Positions 1 through 9,525 of a stretch of DNA of 64,000 nucleotides are shown here, one piece after another. Below the pieces are notes generated by a model, which worked only from the letters and a program-made list of their open reading frames with translations, made no database searches and was not told the DNA's origin. This DNA is from Streptomyces roseicoloratus. Lineage in GTDB: Bacteria > Actinomycetota > Actinomycetes > Streptomycetales > Streptomycetaceae. Position 1 is the first letter of the stretch; every line of letters starts with the position of its first letter. Position numbers and translations under genes: made by a program. The stretch is from NCBI RefSeq assembly GCF_004117935.1, contig NZ_SDOY01000013.1:1-64000 (forward strand), read 5' to 3'.

Positions 1-332
1 CCCGCGGGCCGCCGCGGGCGGCTGGGCGGGGGACCCGGTGTCCGGGGTCCTGCGGGGAGTTCGCATGGCCTCCTCGTTCCTTCGTTCACGGACCCGTGGA
101 GCGGCGGGGTCCGGTGGTGCTGGGGGTGTACGGCCCGCTGGTCACGCGGCGGCGCTCCGGTCGGCGCGGGCCGCGCCTTCTGCCTCAGGGCCGGACCGCC
201 GAGGGCGGCGCCCCCGCGGAGAGCCACGGGAGGGTCGTCGGCACGGGTCCTGTGGACGAGCCGCCGGAGACAGGCGCCGGGAGCGAGACCACCGGGCGGC
301 GGGCCGCGGGGACGGGCGGCACCGGCGGCGGT
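1..332. other. Left edge, no gene recognised
   Basis: No convincing coding region: the open frames here are long only because of base composition and match no family I know. The first 18 bases form a 7-bp stem (CCCGCGG/CCGCGGG) around a 4-base loop, which could be the end of a terminator for a gene outside the window. The rest is the downstream flank of the MHYT gene. Confidence 0.4.
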
Positions 333-1244
333 TCAGGTCCGGGCGTCGTGACGGCGGTGGGGATCGGCCGGGCCGTGGACCGGGCCCGAGTGACGGGCGC
401 AGGCCGGTGAGGAGCGCTCGGGAGGGCCCGGCTCCGCCGCCGGGCGGTAGCCGGGCGGTGCCACGTCCACGGCGCGTTCGTCGGGCTCGGTCAGGCGCTC
501 GGCGGAGGCGTACGCGGCTCGCTCGCGAGCGCTCGGCGACAGGGCGACGAAGGCCGCGGTGATGAAGAGATAGGAGCCGAGGCCGACGGCGAGCGGGAAG
601 ATGAACTGCATGGTGGTGGCGCCCGGGAGGCCCGCCGAGGACGGCGACACCTCGACCCGTACGGCGAACATGCCGGTGTAGTGCATGCTGCTCACCGCCG
701 CGCCCATGACGAGGGAGGCGAGCGCCACCGCCGCCGGCGCGTGGATGTTGAGGGCCGCCCAGAGTGCGGCGGTGGCGGCCACGACCGCGATGACGACGGA
801 GAGCACCACGAGCAGCGGGTCGTACCGCACCTGTCCGTGCAGCCGCAGTGCCGCCATGCCCAGGTAGTGCATGCTCGCCACCCCGACGCCGGTGGTCAGG
901 CCGCCGGCCAGGAGTGATCGGACCCGGTCGCGTCCGTATCCGACGGCGAAGACGCCGACGCCCACGACGGCCATGGCGACGACCAGGCTGAGGAGGGTGA
1001 GGGGAACGTCGTAGCGGATGTCGGTGCCGGTGACGCCGAAGCCCAGCATCGCGACGAAGTGCATCGTCCAGATGCCGGTGCCGATCGCCGAGGCGGCGGT
1101 GAGGAGCCAGTTGCGCCGCGAGCGGCCGGTCGCGTCGAGGGCGCGTACCGTGCAGCGCAGTCCGAGGGCGGCGCCGATGCAGGCCATCGCGTACGACAGC
1201 ACAGGTGTCAGCCAGCCATAGGCGGCGTGGTCCAGGTGTCCCAT
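333..1244 (-). CDS. MHYT-domain integral membrane sensor protein
   Basis: A 303-residue protein with about seven hydrophobic helices and the MHYT signature three times: MHFV at 61-64, MHYL at 125-128 and MHYT at 187-190, each followed by a short hydrophobic run. In this family the repeated Met/His residues are proposed to bind copper near the outer membrane face and to sense a diatomic gas or redox signal. No GGDEF, EAL or kinase domain is attached. The last 65 or so residues form a hydrophilic, Pro/Arg/Glu-rich tail, probably cytoplasmic. The start is the ATG at 1242-1244; no strong Shine-Dalgarno sequence precedes it. It is divergent from the methyltransferase gene. The family call is firm; signal and output are unknown. 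Confidence 0.85.
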   Translation of the reverse strand: MGHLDHAAYGWLTPVLSYAMACIGAALGLRCTVRALDATGRSRRNWLLTAASAIGTGIWTMHFVAMLGFGVTGTDIRYDVPLTLLSLVVAMAVVGVGVFAVGYGRDRVRSLLAGGLTTGVGVASMHYLGMAALRLHGQVRYDPLLVVLSVVIAVVAATAALWAALNIHAPAAVALASLVMGAAVSSMHYTGMFAVRVEVSPSSAGLPGATTMQFIFPLAVGLGSYLFITAAFVALSPSARERAAYASAERLTEPDERAVDVAPPGYRPAAEPGPPERSSPACARHSGPVHGPADPHRRHDART

Positions 1245-1327
1245 GACCCAGGGACGCTAGTGCGCGCCTGGGGGCGCACCCGGGGCGCATTTCGAAAGCT
1301 GATGGAATATGACAGAGAGATGTTTCC

Positions 1328-1367
1328 GAACGATCAGGACCGTCTCGAACATGCGCACCGATCGTTC
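1328..1367. promoter_or_regulatory. Inverted repeat between divergent MHYT and methyltransferase genes
   Basis: GAACGATC (1328-1335) and GATCGTTC (1360-1367) are perfect 8-bp inverted arms 24 bases apart. A second pair follows, CACAGGGG at 1373-1380 and CCCCTGTG at 1411-1418, just before the methyltransferase start. They lie in the 196-bp divergent intergenic region. They could be operator half-sites or part of a leader hairpin; function is inferred from position only. Confidence 0.35.
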
Positions 1368-1440
1368 ACTCACACAGGGGAAGTTCGGGGCGCGACGGGC
1401 GGAAATCTCCCCCCTGTGGGTGACGCGCCCCTGAGAGATC

Positions 1441-2052
1441 ATGGGTCACATGAGCGATGACCCCACGCATGTACGGGAGTTCTTCGGCGTTCGCGCCGCC
1501 GACTGGGACCGCAGGTTTCCCGACGACGGGCCCGCCTACGCCGCCGCGGTCGCCGAGATCGGCCTGCGCCCGGGCGACGCGGTGCTCGACGCGGGCTGCG
1601 GCACCGGTCGCGCCCTGCCGCCGCTGCGGGACGCGGTCGGCCCCACGGGCACCGTCGTCGGGATCGACCTGACGCCCGAGATGCTCGCCGAGGCGGTGAA
1701 GGCCGGCCGTGACCGGATCGGGAGCCTGATCCTGGCCGACGTCGCCGGGCTGCCGCTGCGCGCCGGCGCGCTCGACGCCGTCTTCGGAGCGGGGCTCGTC
1801 TCCCACCTCGCCGACCCGGAGCGGGGGCTGCGCGAACTGGCCCGGGTCGTCCGGCCGGGCGGCCGGCTCGCGCTCTTCCACCCGATCGGCCGGGCCGCAC
1901 TCGCCGCCCGGCACGGCCGCCGGATCACCGACGAGGACCTACGGGCCGAGCCCAACCTGCGCCCCCTGCTGGCCCGTTCCGGGTGGGACCTGGTCTCCTA
2001 CACCGACGAGGAGGACCGCTTCCTGGCCCTGGCCGTACGCCGTACGCCGTGA
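1441..2052 (+). CDS. Class I SAM-dependent methyltransferase
   Basis: A 203-residue single-domain methyltransferase. Motif I for S-adenosylmethionine binding, VLDAGCGTG, is at residues 48-56, the acidic end of strand 2 (GIDLTPE) near 74-80, and a post-motif region (LARVVRPGGRLALFHP) near 137-152, as in the Methyltransf_11/25 families. Length is normal for the UbiE/small-molecule group. The substrate cannot be read from sequence. An ATG at 1450 (MSDDP...) is an equally reasonable start. The gene stands alone, divergent from the MHYT gene, with no biosynthetic partner beside it. Confidence 0.85.
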   Translation: MGHMSDDPTHVREFFGVRAADWDRRFPDDGPAYAAAVAEIGLRPGDAVLDAGCGTGRALPPLRDAVGPTGTVVGIDLTPEMLAEAVKAGRDRIGSLILADVAGLPLRAGALDAVFGAGLVSHLADPERGLRELARVVRPGGRLALFHPIGRAALAARHGRRITDEDLRAEPNLRPLLARSGWDLVSYTDEEDRFLALAVRRTP

Positions 2053-2196
2053 CCCCGTGCGGCACCGAGCCCCGCCCTCGCCCCAGCACCGCCGCCTCCG
2101 GCCGTTCCGCGGGCCGGCGATCAGGAGGGCTCCGGCTCTCGACGGACAGGTTACTCACTGGTTAGGGTGCGCCGACGACCAGATGGGGAGGCTGAC

Positions 2197-3075
2197 GTGG
2201 GCGGAACGGAACCCACCGCGACCGGCGCGGCCGACGCCGGCGCGCCCGGCGACGACGACTCGCTGTACGTGCTGACGGCGGCGCTGCTCACACCCGCGCA
2301 GTTCCCCAGCGTCCTCGGCGACGACTACCCGGCGGCCTGCGCGGCCCTGCGCCTCGAGCCCTACGCGGAGGGCTACGGCCTGGTGCTCGGACAGGACGGC
2401 ACGGGGGCCCGCTGGACCGTGGTCGTCGACGACGTGTCGCTCGTCGCGGTCGCCATCGCGTCCTGGGACTGCGGCATGGCGTACGACCTGTCCCCCGACG
2501 AGCGGTCCGTCGTGTCCGCCCTGCCCGGCTGGCCGCTCGCCGTCGCCACCGCCGCGCCCGGACTCCCGGCGCCCCACGACCCCGCACCGGAGGAGGGCGC
2601 CCCGGCACCGCTCGCACCGCCGGACGGCGCGGCCTGGGGGCCGGCGCAGCGACGCCAGGGCGCGGACATGGTGGCGCTGCAGTGGAACGAGTGGCGTGCC
2701 CGGATGGACGACGGCGCCGAGGACGCCGACGGCACCGGCTCCGGGGAGACCAGGGACGGTGCCGGTGCCGGGGGCGGGAGGGGGTCCGAGGGGCCCGGGT
2801 CCGACCCGTACGAGGGTGTCCGCCGCGCGTTGAAGGAGCTCGGCGAGTACGTCGCCGAGGCGCCGCCCGTCGGCCGCGTGCGGTCCGGTTTCGCGGGCGG
2901 CGAGGCCCGGATGCTGCGGGCCGACGGTCCCGGCTGGTCGCTGGTGGCCCGGACCGACGACATGGCCTTCGTCCTGCTCGACGACGAGCCGCACGAGGTC
3001 CTTCCGGTGACCCGCGGTCCGAAGCTGCCGGCGCTGCTCGAGTCCCTGGACGCGATGGCGGTCCGGCCCAGCTGA
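2197..3075 (+). CDS. Hypothetical protein, acidic, Streptomyces-type
   Basis: A 292-residue soluble protein that I do not recognise as a named family. The N-terminal half (about 15-120) reads as a compact alpha/beta domain with GYGLVLGQDG and RWTVVVDDVSLVAVAIASWDCG. The middle, about 120-210, is low-complexity Gly/Ala/Asp/Glu, probably a linker. The C-terminal 80 residues (YEGVRRALKELGEYV to the end) look folded, with GPGWSLVARTDD and a Leu-rich end. I chose the GTG at 2197 because GGGGAGG ends six bases upstream (2185-2191); a GTG at 2167 is in frame but lacks such a site. No transmembrane segment or signal peptide is visible. Confidence 0.65.
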   Translation: MGGTEPTATGAADAGAPGDDDSLYVLTAALLTPAQFPSVLGDDYPAACAALRLEPYAEGYGLVLGQDGTGARWTVVVDDVSLVAVAIASWDCGMAYDLSPDERSVVSALPGWPLAVATAAPGLPAPHDPAPEEGAPAPLAPPDGAAWGPAQRRQGADMVALQWNEWRARMDDGAEDADGTGSGETRDGAGAGGGRGSEGPGSDPYEGVRRALKELGEYVAEAPPVGRVRSGFAGGEARMLRADGPGWSLVARTDDMAFVLLDDEPHEVLPVTRGPKLPALLESLDAMAVRPS

Positions 3076-3220
3076 CCGCCGGCAGGCGGCGTCGCCGCGG
3101 CCTGGTGACCGACGGCGCCGGGGCCCGGGGACCGACGGCTCGGAGGCCGCCCGAGGGCCGGCGGCACGGGGGCCGAACGGCTGACGGATCTGCGGCCGGA
3201 CGGGCCCATGCCGGCAGGCC

Positions 3221-4339
3221 CTACGCGGTCGGCTCGCCGCGCAGCGGGGCGCCCACCTCGTGCAGGTGGCCGAGCGCCTGGCGGTAGGAGTCGACGAAGC
3301 CGGTCTCGGTGTACGGGATGCCGAGCGCCCGGCAGTGGGCGCGGACCGCGGGCTGGGCGAGCCGCAGGTGCGGGCGCGGCATGCTGGGGAAGAGGTGGTG
3401 CTCGACCTGGTAGTTGAGGCCGCCGAGGAACCAGTCGGTGAGGGCGCCGCCCCGGATGTTGCGGGAGGTCAGCACCTGACGGCGCAGATGGCCCCAGGAG
3501 TCGCCGTCCGGGTGGGCGTCGGGCATCTCCATGCCCTTGTGGTTGGGCGCGAAGGCCATGCCGAGGTGCACGCCGAGCAGCATCTGGTGGAGCAGGGCGA
3601 AGACGAGGGCCTGGGCCGGTGTCAGCAGGGTGAGCAGCAGGGCCGCGTATCCGGCGACGTGAGCGAGGAGCAGGGCGCCTTCGACGAGGCGCTCGCGACG
3701 GCTGCGGCAGGGGCCGGTCCGGGAGAGCAGGGCCTGGACGCCGTACACCTTGAGCGCGATGCCCTCGAGCGTGGTGAGCGGGAAGAAGAGCCAGGCCTGG
3801 TGGCGGGTGAGCCAGCGGCGCAGTCCGGTGCGGCCGGCGGTCTGGTGGGCGGCGAAGACGAGGACGTCCGCGGCGACGTCGGGGTCCTTGTCGAGGTGGT
3901 TCGGGTTGGCGTGGTGACGGTTGTGCTTGTCGTTCCACCACTCGCGGCTCATGCCGAGCAGCAGGTTGGCGTGGACGAGCTGGACGGCGCGGCCGAGCCC
4001 GCGCCGGTCGGTGATCTGGGAGTGGCCGGCGTCGTGGCCGACGAAGGCCATGCGGGCGGAGAAGAGGGCGAGGGGCAGCGCCAGCGGAAGGGCCCACCAG
4101 GAGGGTCCGATCAGGGCGAGAGCGGTGATCACGGCGGCCACGCCGAGAAGGTTGGCGGCGATGTCGCGGGCGTACCAGCCGGTGCGTCGTTCGAGCAGGC
4201 CTTGCTCCTTGACGGTGCGCAGGAGCGGGGCGAACTCACTGCCGCCGCCCGCGGCGGGCCGACGGCGGCGGGCGGAGCCCGGTGCGGGCACGGCGGGCGG
4301 CGATACGGGGGCGTCGATCGTCGCTGTGGCCTGAGGCAT
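3221..4339 (-). CDS. Membrane fatty acid desaturase
   Basis: A 372-residue di-iron membrane desaturase. It has the three histidine boxes: HDAGH at 102-106, HNRHH at 139-143 and QVEHH at about 311-315. Two pairs of hydrophobic segments surround them (about 62-100 and 190-255). A glutamine before the third box is typical of front-end and linoleoyl-CoA-type desaturases, so it probably inserts a double bond into membrane acyl chains using O2 and an electron donor. The ATG at 4337-4339 was chosen over longer in-frame extensions because GGAG lies just upstream and the added residues look non-coding. No dedicated ferredoxin or reductase gene is adjacent. Regiospecificity is unknown. Confidence 0.92.
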   Translation of the reverse strand: MPQATATIDAPVSPPAVPAPGSARRRRPAAGGGSEFAPLLRTVKEQGLLERRTGWYARDIAANLLGVAAVITALALIGPSWWALPLALPLALFSARMAFVGHDAGHSQITDRRGLGRAVQLVHANLLLGMSREWWNDKHNRHHANPNHLDKDPDVAADVLVFAAHQTAGRTGLRRWLTRHQAWLFFPLTTLEGIALKVYGVQALLSRTGPCRSRRERLVEGALLLAHVAGYAALLLTLLTPAQALVFALLHQMLLGVHLGMAFAPNHKGMEMPDAHPDGDSWGHLRRQVLTSRNIRGGALTDWFLGGLNYQVEHHLFPSMPRPHLRLAQPAVRAHCRALGIPYTETGFVDSYRQALGHLHEVGAPLRGEPTA

Positions 4340-4639
4340 GGCGGTCTCCGGGGTCCGTGGCGGGGCCGTGGAAGGGGCCTGGGGAAGACCGTCGCGAGGA
4401 CCACGCCGGCCTGGAAAAAACCTAGGGAGCCCTGAGCGTCCGGACCATGGCGTCACCACCCGGGCCCGCTCGGGGGCCGGCCCGGGGGCCGGGGGTGGGG
4501 CCGGCCCCGGGTCCGGGGTGGGGTCTGCCCCACCCCGACGGGAGGACGTGACGGGGATCACGGGCGCGGGGCGTACGGGAGGGCGGGTCGGTGGAGTACC
4601 CTCGGCCGCTCGACCCAGTAGTCAAATTTGAGGAATGTG
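4340..4639. promoter_or_regulatory. Divergent promoter region of desaturase and SNF2 helicase, with GC hairpin
   Basis: This 300-base gap holds no gene. It contains a run of six A at 4415-4420 and a perfect hairpin, GGGGTGGGG at 4515-4523 and CCCCACCCC at 4528-4536 with loop TCTG. The hairpin would lie in the desaturase leader if transcription starts far upstream. No clear -10/-35 pair was identified. Confidence 0.4.
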
Positions 4640-7600
4640 TTGTCGCAGTCTCCGCCGCAGTCGCTCCCGTCCTCCTCCTCGCACCCGGTCGCGCCCCGGG
4701 ACACGCCCGCACCGCCGGCCGGTCACGCGCGCGCGTCCGCTCTCACGTCCACGCTCGGTTCCACGGCCACGACGGCGACCGTCACCACGGCCCTCGCCGA
4801 CGAACTCGCGTGCTGCTCCGCCGTGTTCCTGCCCGCCGATCCACCGCGCGCGGGGCGGGTCGCCTTCTGGTCCGACGAGGCGCCTCCCGCCGACGACGGC
4901 GCGCTCACCCCGCTGACGGTCCTCGACGTCGTCGACGAGGACATCCGGCCGCGGACCGTACCGGCGCTCCTGCTGTCCGTGCGGGACGCCCTGCCCGTCC
5001 TCGCACGGGCGCGCTTCGCCGCGGACCGCTCGCCGTCGGCGGCGTTCTGGGGCGCGGCCGCGCTGTTCTCCCTCGACCTGGTGGCCCGGGGTCTGCTCCT
5101 TCCGGGGCTCACCGCGGGCGACCTGGACGCCTGGCGGGTCGGTCCGCTCGGGGCGGAGGAGGTGGCGGCACTGCGCGACCTCGCGGCCTCCATGCCGCCG
5201 TCGGCCCACGCCGTACCCCTGCCACCCGCCGAGGCCGACGGCGAGGGCCTCTTGCTGCCCGAACCGGAGGAACTGCTCCGGGCGTTCGCCGACGCCGTCG
5301 CCGACGTCCTCCCCCGGACCCCGGCGGCGCCGCTCGCGGCGGGCGGTCGGGCCTTCGCCGCCGACGAGCACCACGCGCCGCGTGCGCTGCCGGAGCACCG
5401 TGCCTGGGCGGCGGACGTGGCCGCCGGACACAACGCGGGAGTCCGACTGTCGCTGCGCGTCGAACTGGTGACGGGGCGGGGGACGACGGGGAGGCGGGGG
5501 AACGCCCAGGCGACCGCAACCGCCGGGTCGGGGAACGACCGTGCCGGGGAAGCCGAGCCCGCCGAGGTGACGTCCGCGTCGTCCGGGCCCGGATCTCCTT
5601 CCCTTTCCGCGTCCGCCCTCCCCTCCGCCTCCGCGTCAGCCTCAGCCTCAGCCTCAGCCTCAGCCTCAGCCTCAGCCGTGAACGACCTGCTCGGCGACGG
5701 GGCTTCGGTGCCCTCCTTCCGTGTCGTGCCGCAGTTGCACGCGGTGGCCGACCCCGCGCTCGTCGCGGACGCGGCGGATCTCTGGACCGGTACGGCGCCC
5801 ACGCCCGGCGCGGCCGACGGCGCGTTCGGGTCGCGGGCGCGGATGGACGCGCTGCTCGCGCTGCGCCGGGCGGCGCGCGCCTGGCCCGCGCTGTCCCCGC
5901 TGCTGACGGCGGCCGTGCCGGACGCCGTGGACCTGGCCGACGAGGAGGTCGCCGAGCTCCTCGGCTCCGCCGGCCGCGCCCTCGCGGCCGCCGGCGTCCG
6001 TGTCCACTGGCCGCGCGAACTCGCCCGCCGGCTCACGACCACCGCCGTGATCGGCCCGCCCTCGGAGCCGGACGGGTCCGTCGCGGCGGCCCAGGACGGT
6101 CGGGGTGACGCACTGCCGTCGTTCCTCTCGGCGGACAGACTGCTCGCCTTCAACTGGCGCTACGCGATCGGCGACCAGGAGCTCACCCGCGAGGAGCTCG
6201 ACCGGCTCGCCGAGGCCGGCCGGCCGCTGGTGCGACTCCGCGACCAGTGGGTGCTCGTCGATCCGGAGGAGGTGCGCGGCGCCCGGTCGCGGCAGGACCG
6301 CCGGCTGAACCCCATCGATGCGCTCGGCGCCGTACTGAGCGGCACCACCGAGGTCGACGGCCGCCAGGTGAAGGTCCGGGCGTCCGGCTGGATGGAGCGG
6401 CTGCGCGCCCGGCTCACCGCTCCGGAGAGCACCACTCCGCCGGGCACCGATCCGGCGAGCGCCACTCGGGGAGGAACCGCTGCCGGGACCGCCCCGGACG
6501 GCTCCGCTCCCGACGGCAACGCTCCGGAAGGCGGCGGAGTGGAAGACCGCGAGCCGGAGATCGCGCAGCCCGCCGCGCTCGCGGCGACGCTGCGCGACTA
6601 CCAGCTGCGCGGCCTCGCCTGGCTGCACCGGATGACCTCACTCGGGCTCGGCGGCTGCCTCGCCGACGACATGGGTCTCGGCAAGACGATCACCCTCATC
6701 GCGCTCCACCTGCACCGGCAGTCGGACCCGGACACCGCCGGGCCGACCCTGGTGGTCTGCCCCACCTCGCTCATGGGCAACTGGCAGCGGGAGATCGAGA
6801 AGTTCGCCCCGGGTACGCCGGTGCGACGCTTCCACGGCGCGGTGCGCACGCTGGACGGGCTCGCCGACGACGGCTTCGTCCTCACCACGTACGGCACGAT
6901 GCGGCTCGACGCGGCGCGGCTCGCCGCCCGGCCGTGGGGACTGGTCGTCGCCGACGAGGCGCAGCACGTCAAGAACCCGTACTCGGCGACCGCCCGCGCG
7001 CTGCGCACAATCGGCGCCAGGGCTCGGGTGGCGCTCACCGGCACGCCCGTGGAGAACAACCTCTCCGAGCTGTGGGCCATTCTCGACTGGACCACTCCGG
7101 GTCTGCTCGGCGGGCTCGGCGCGTTCCGCACGCGCTACGCCTCCGCCGTCGAGGGCGGTGGCGATCCGGCCGCGGCGACCCGACTCGCCGCGCTCGTCCG
7201 GCCGTTCCTGCTGCGGCGGCGCAAGTCGGATCCGGACATCGCGCCCGAGCTGCCGCGGAAGACGGAGACCGACCACGCCGTGTCCCTCACCGCGGAACAG
7301 GCGGGGCTCTACGAGGCGGTGGTGCGCGAGACGCTGACCGCGATCGCCGGGGCGGACGGGATGGAGCGGCGCGGTCTGGTCGTCAAGCTGCTCACCGGAC
7401 TCAAGCAGATCTGCAACCACCCGGCGCAGTACCTCAGGGAGGACCGGCCGCGCGTCGAGGGGCGTTCGGGCAAGCTGGAGCTGCTCGACGAACTCCTCGG
7501 CACGATCCTGGCGGAGGAGGCGAGCGTGCTCGTCTTCACCCAGTACGTGGGAATGGCACGCCTCCTGGAGCGGCATCTGGCGGCGCGTGGCGTGCCGACC

Positions 7601-7999
7601 CAGTTCCTGCACGGCGGTACGCCGGTCGCCGAGCGGGAGGCCATGGTCGCCCGCTTCCAGGCCGGTGAGGCGCCCGTCTTCCTGCTCTCCTTGAAGGCGG
7701 CGGGTACGGGCCTCAATCTGACGCGGGCCGGGCACGTGGTGCACTACGACCGCTGGTGGAACCCGGCGGTGGAGGCGCAGGCGACGGACCGCGCGTACCG
7801 GATCGGGCAGACCCAGCCGGTGCAGGTCCACCGGCTGATCGCCGAGGGCACGATCGAGGACCGCATCGGGGAGATGCTGGAGCGCAAACGAGCGCTCGCC
7901 GACTCGGTGCTCGGCACCGGCGAGGCGGCCCTGACGGAGCTCTCCGACGCCGAGCTGGCCGAACTGGTCCGCCTGCGCGGGGAGGACGAGACGCGATGA
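4640..7999 (+). CDS. SNF2-family DEAD/DEAH helicase, SWIM-partner type
   Basis: A protein of about 1,119 residues. The N-terminal 600 residues are the SNF2-associated region of bacterial SNF2 proteins (DUF3670 type). The C-terminal half is the ATPase: Walker A DDMGLGKT near 676, DEAQ box near 772, FLLRRRKSD near 855, and a helicase C domain with HGGTPVAEREAMVARFQ near 990 and QATDRAYRIGQ near 1045. Such proteins translocate on double-stranded DNA and remodel nucleoprotein or RNA polymerase complexes. The start is uncertain: TTG at 4640 has AGGA five bases upstream, GTG 4637 and TTG 4628 are alternatives. A (Ser-Ala)n stretch lies at about 331-345. It overlaps the SWIM gene by four bases, so the two are co-translated. 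Confidence 0.93.
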   Translation: MSQSPPQSLPSSSSHPVAPRDTPAPPAGHARASALTSTLGSTATTATVTTALADELACCSAVFLPADPPRAGRVAFWSDEAPPADDGALTPLTVLDVVDEDIRPRTVPALLLSVRDALPVLARARFAADRSPSAAFWGAAALFSLDLVARGLLLPGLTAGDLDAWRVGPLGAEEVAALRDLAASMPPSAHAVPLPPAEADGEGLLLPEPEELLRAFADAVADVLPRTPAAPLAAGGRAFAADEHHAPRALPEHRAWAADVAAGHNAGVRLSLRVELVTGRGTTGRRGNAQATATAGSGNDRAGEAEPAEVTSASSGPGSPSLSASALPSASASASASASASASASAVNDLLGDGASVPSFRVVPQLHAVADPALVADAADLWTGTAPTPGAADGAFGSRARMDALLALRRAARAWPALSPLLTAAVPDAVDLADEEVAELLGSAGRALAAAGVRVHWPRELARRLTTTAVIGPPSEPDGSVAAAQDGRGDALPSFLSADRLLAFNWRYAIGDQELTREELDRLAEAGRPLVRLRDQWVLVDPEEVRGARSRQDRRLNPIDALGAVLSGTTEVDGRQVKVRASGWMERLRARLTAPESTTPPGTDPASATRGGTAAGTAPDGSAPDGNAPEGGGVEDREPEIAQPAALAATLRDYQLRGLAWLHRMTSLGLGGCLADDMGLGKTITLIALHLHRQSDPDTAGPTLVVCPTSLMGNWQREIEKFAPGTPVRRFHGAVRTLDGLADDGFVLTTYGTMRLDAARLAARPWGLVVADEAQHVKNPYSATARALRTIGARARVALTGTPVENNLSELWAILDWTTPGLLGGLGAFRTRYASAVEGGGDPAAATRLAALVRPFLLRRRKSDPDIAPELPRKTETDHAVSLTAEQAGLYEAVVRETLTAIAGADGMERRGLVVKLLTGLKQICNHPAQYLREDRPRVEGRSGKLELLDELLGTILAEEASVLVFTQYVGMARLLERHLAARGVPTQFLHGGTPVAEREAMVARFQAGEAPVFLLSLKAAGTGLNLTRAGHVVHYDRWWNPAVEAQATDRAYRIGQTQPVQVHRLIAEGTIEDRIGEMLERKRALADSVLGTGEAALTELSDAELAELVRLRGEDETR
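5635..5676 (+). repeat. Hexanucleotide tandem repeat inside the SNF2 gene
   Basis: Seven consecutive 6-bp units read TCAGC preceded by G or C (one GTCAGC, then six CTCAGC). They encode an alternating Ser-Ala linker between the N-terminal region and the helicase. Because the unit is two codons, slippage would change linker length without breaking the frame. Confidence 0.9.
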
Positions 8000-9426
8000 C
8001 CGGCCACAAAAACAAGGGCGGTCGTGGGCACGGCTTGGGGAACGACCCCGGCGGCGGTCCCGGCGGCCATCGTGAGAGCAGTCGCCGGAGCGGTCTCGCG
8101 AACGGCGGCAGGAACCGCTTCGGAAACCGAGGTTCAGCCTTGACGAGAAAGGACGACACGATCAGCGAGGAACGGACCTTCGCGGCACTGCCGCCCGTAC
8201 GGGGCGGGGCGTTCGCCCGTACCTGGTGGGGCCGGGCGTGGCTCAAGGCGCTGGAGGACACGGCGCTCGACGACCGGCAGGTGAAGCGGGGACGGCGACA
8301 CGCCCGGTCCGGCGCGGTCGGCGCGGTGTCGGTGCGGCCGGGCCGGATCACGGCGGTGGTGCAGGACCGGGACGGCACCGCGTACCGCAGTGACGTGCTG
8401 CTGCAGGAACTGTCGGAGGAGGAGTGGGACCGCCTGGTCGGCCTGGCCGCCGGCAGCGCGGGGCACATCGCGGCCCTGCTCGACCGTGAGATGCCGCCGC
8501 ACCTGGTCGAGGACGCGGCGGCGGTCGGCATCGAACTGCTGCCGGGCATCGGTGACCTGGAGCCGGAGTGCGGCTGCGAGGCATGGGACCACTGCCCGCA
8601 CACCACGGCCCTGTGCTACCAGGTGGCGCGGCTCCTCGACGAGGATCCGTTCGTGCTGATGCTCATGCGCGGGCGTGGGGAGCGGGCCCTGATCGAGGCA
8701 TTGCAGGAGCGGAGCTCGGGACGGCCGGCCAAGCCGCCGGAGGACGCGGAGGAGGTGGCGGCGGCCGCCGGACGGCGGCGCTCGGGCGTGTCGGCGGAGG
8801 AGGCCTTCGCGAGCCGGTACTTCCTGCCACCGCTGCCCGCCCCGCCCGTGCCGCCCGCCGCCCTGGGTGAGCCGCCGTCGCTGGACACGGAGGCCGCCCC
8901 GGAGCCGGGGCTGGATCCGACGGCCCTGGAGTTCCTGGCGGCGGACGCGGCGGCCCGTGCCCGGATGCTGCTCACCGGCGTCGTCCCGCTCGGCGAGCCG
9001 CCGTTGACGGCCTCGCAGGACGCGGTACGGCTCGCCGCGGGCGCCCCGGCGCCGTGGATCGCGGCGCGACTCGCCGAGGGTTCGGGGCGCGAGCGTGCCG
9101 CGCTCGGCCTCGCGGTGCGGGCGTGGCGTCTGGGCGGCCCGGCGGCCCTGGCCGTCCTGGAGGAGGAGTGGCAGCCGGCCCAGGAGGCCCTGCGGCGCGC
9201 CGAGACCCGACTGGCGGAGGCCTGGGAGGCGTCCGAACGCCCCGCCCTCCGCCCGTCGGGCCCGGCCCGCTGGACGGTCGTCGGCACGGACACCCAGCTC
9301 CGCCTCGGCCCTGACGGCCGCTGGTGGCCCTACCGCGAGGAACACGGCGTCTGGGTCCCGGCGGGCCCTGCCGACCAGGACCCGGCGGCGGCGCTGGCGG
9401 GGCCGGCGGCAACGGCGGAGACGTAG
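7996..9426 (+). CDS. SWIM zinc-finger protein, partner of SNF2 helicase
   Basis: A 476-residue protein. The SWIM finger has the pattern C-x-C-x5-C-x-H: C192, C194, C200 and H202 within ECGCEAWDHCPHTTALCYQVA. The N-terminal 45 residues are Gly/Asn/Arg-rich and probably disordered. A conserved block (FARTWWGRAWLKALE) begins near 75. The C-terminal half is Ala/Pro-rich, ending in a Trp-rich segment (GPDGRWWPYREEHGVWVPAGP). SWIM fingers mediate DNA or protein binding and in bacteria often travel with SNF2 ATPases, as here: ATG overlaps the helicase stop (ATGA). The likely role is targeting or regulating the upstream ATPase. The substrate of the pair is unknown. Confidence 0.9.
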   Translation: MTGHKNKGGRGHGLGNDPGGGPGGHRESSRRSGLANGGRNRFGNRGSALTRKDDTISEERTFAALPPVRGGAFARTWWGRAWLKALEDTALDDRQVKRGRRHARSGAVGAVSVRPGRITAVVQDRDGTAYRSDVLLQELSEEEWDRLVGLAAGSAGHIAALLDREMPPHLVEDAAAVGIELLPGIGDLEPECGCEAWDHCPHTTALCYQVARLLDEDPFVLMLMRGRGERALIEALQERSSGRPAKPPEDAEEVAAAAGRRRSGVSAEEAFASRYFLPPLPAPPVPPAALGEPPSLDTEAAPEPGLDPTALEFLAADAAARARMLLTGVVPLGEPPLTASQDAVRLAAGAPAPWIAARLAEGSGRERAALGLAVRAWRLGGPAALAVLEEEWQPAQEALRRAETRLAEAWEASERPALRPSGPARWTVVGTDTQLRLGPDGRWWPYREEHGVWVPAGPADQDPAAALAGPAATAET

Positions 9427-9525
9427 GGCGGGCATCGGGCGGCGGCCCGGCGACACGGCTGCCAGGGCGGCGGCGTTGACGGGCGACACGCCACGGCGAC
9501 GGGCTTCGGCGGCCCGCCCGGCCGG

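Noticed and set aside
4411..4437. A6/T6 run beside CTAGGGAGCCCTGAG as an intrinsic terminator upstream of the desaturase
   Set aside because: The stem is only about four base pairs, and it lies in a divergent intergenic region where no gene needs termination.
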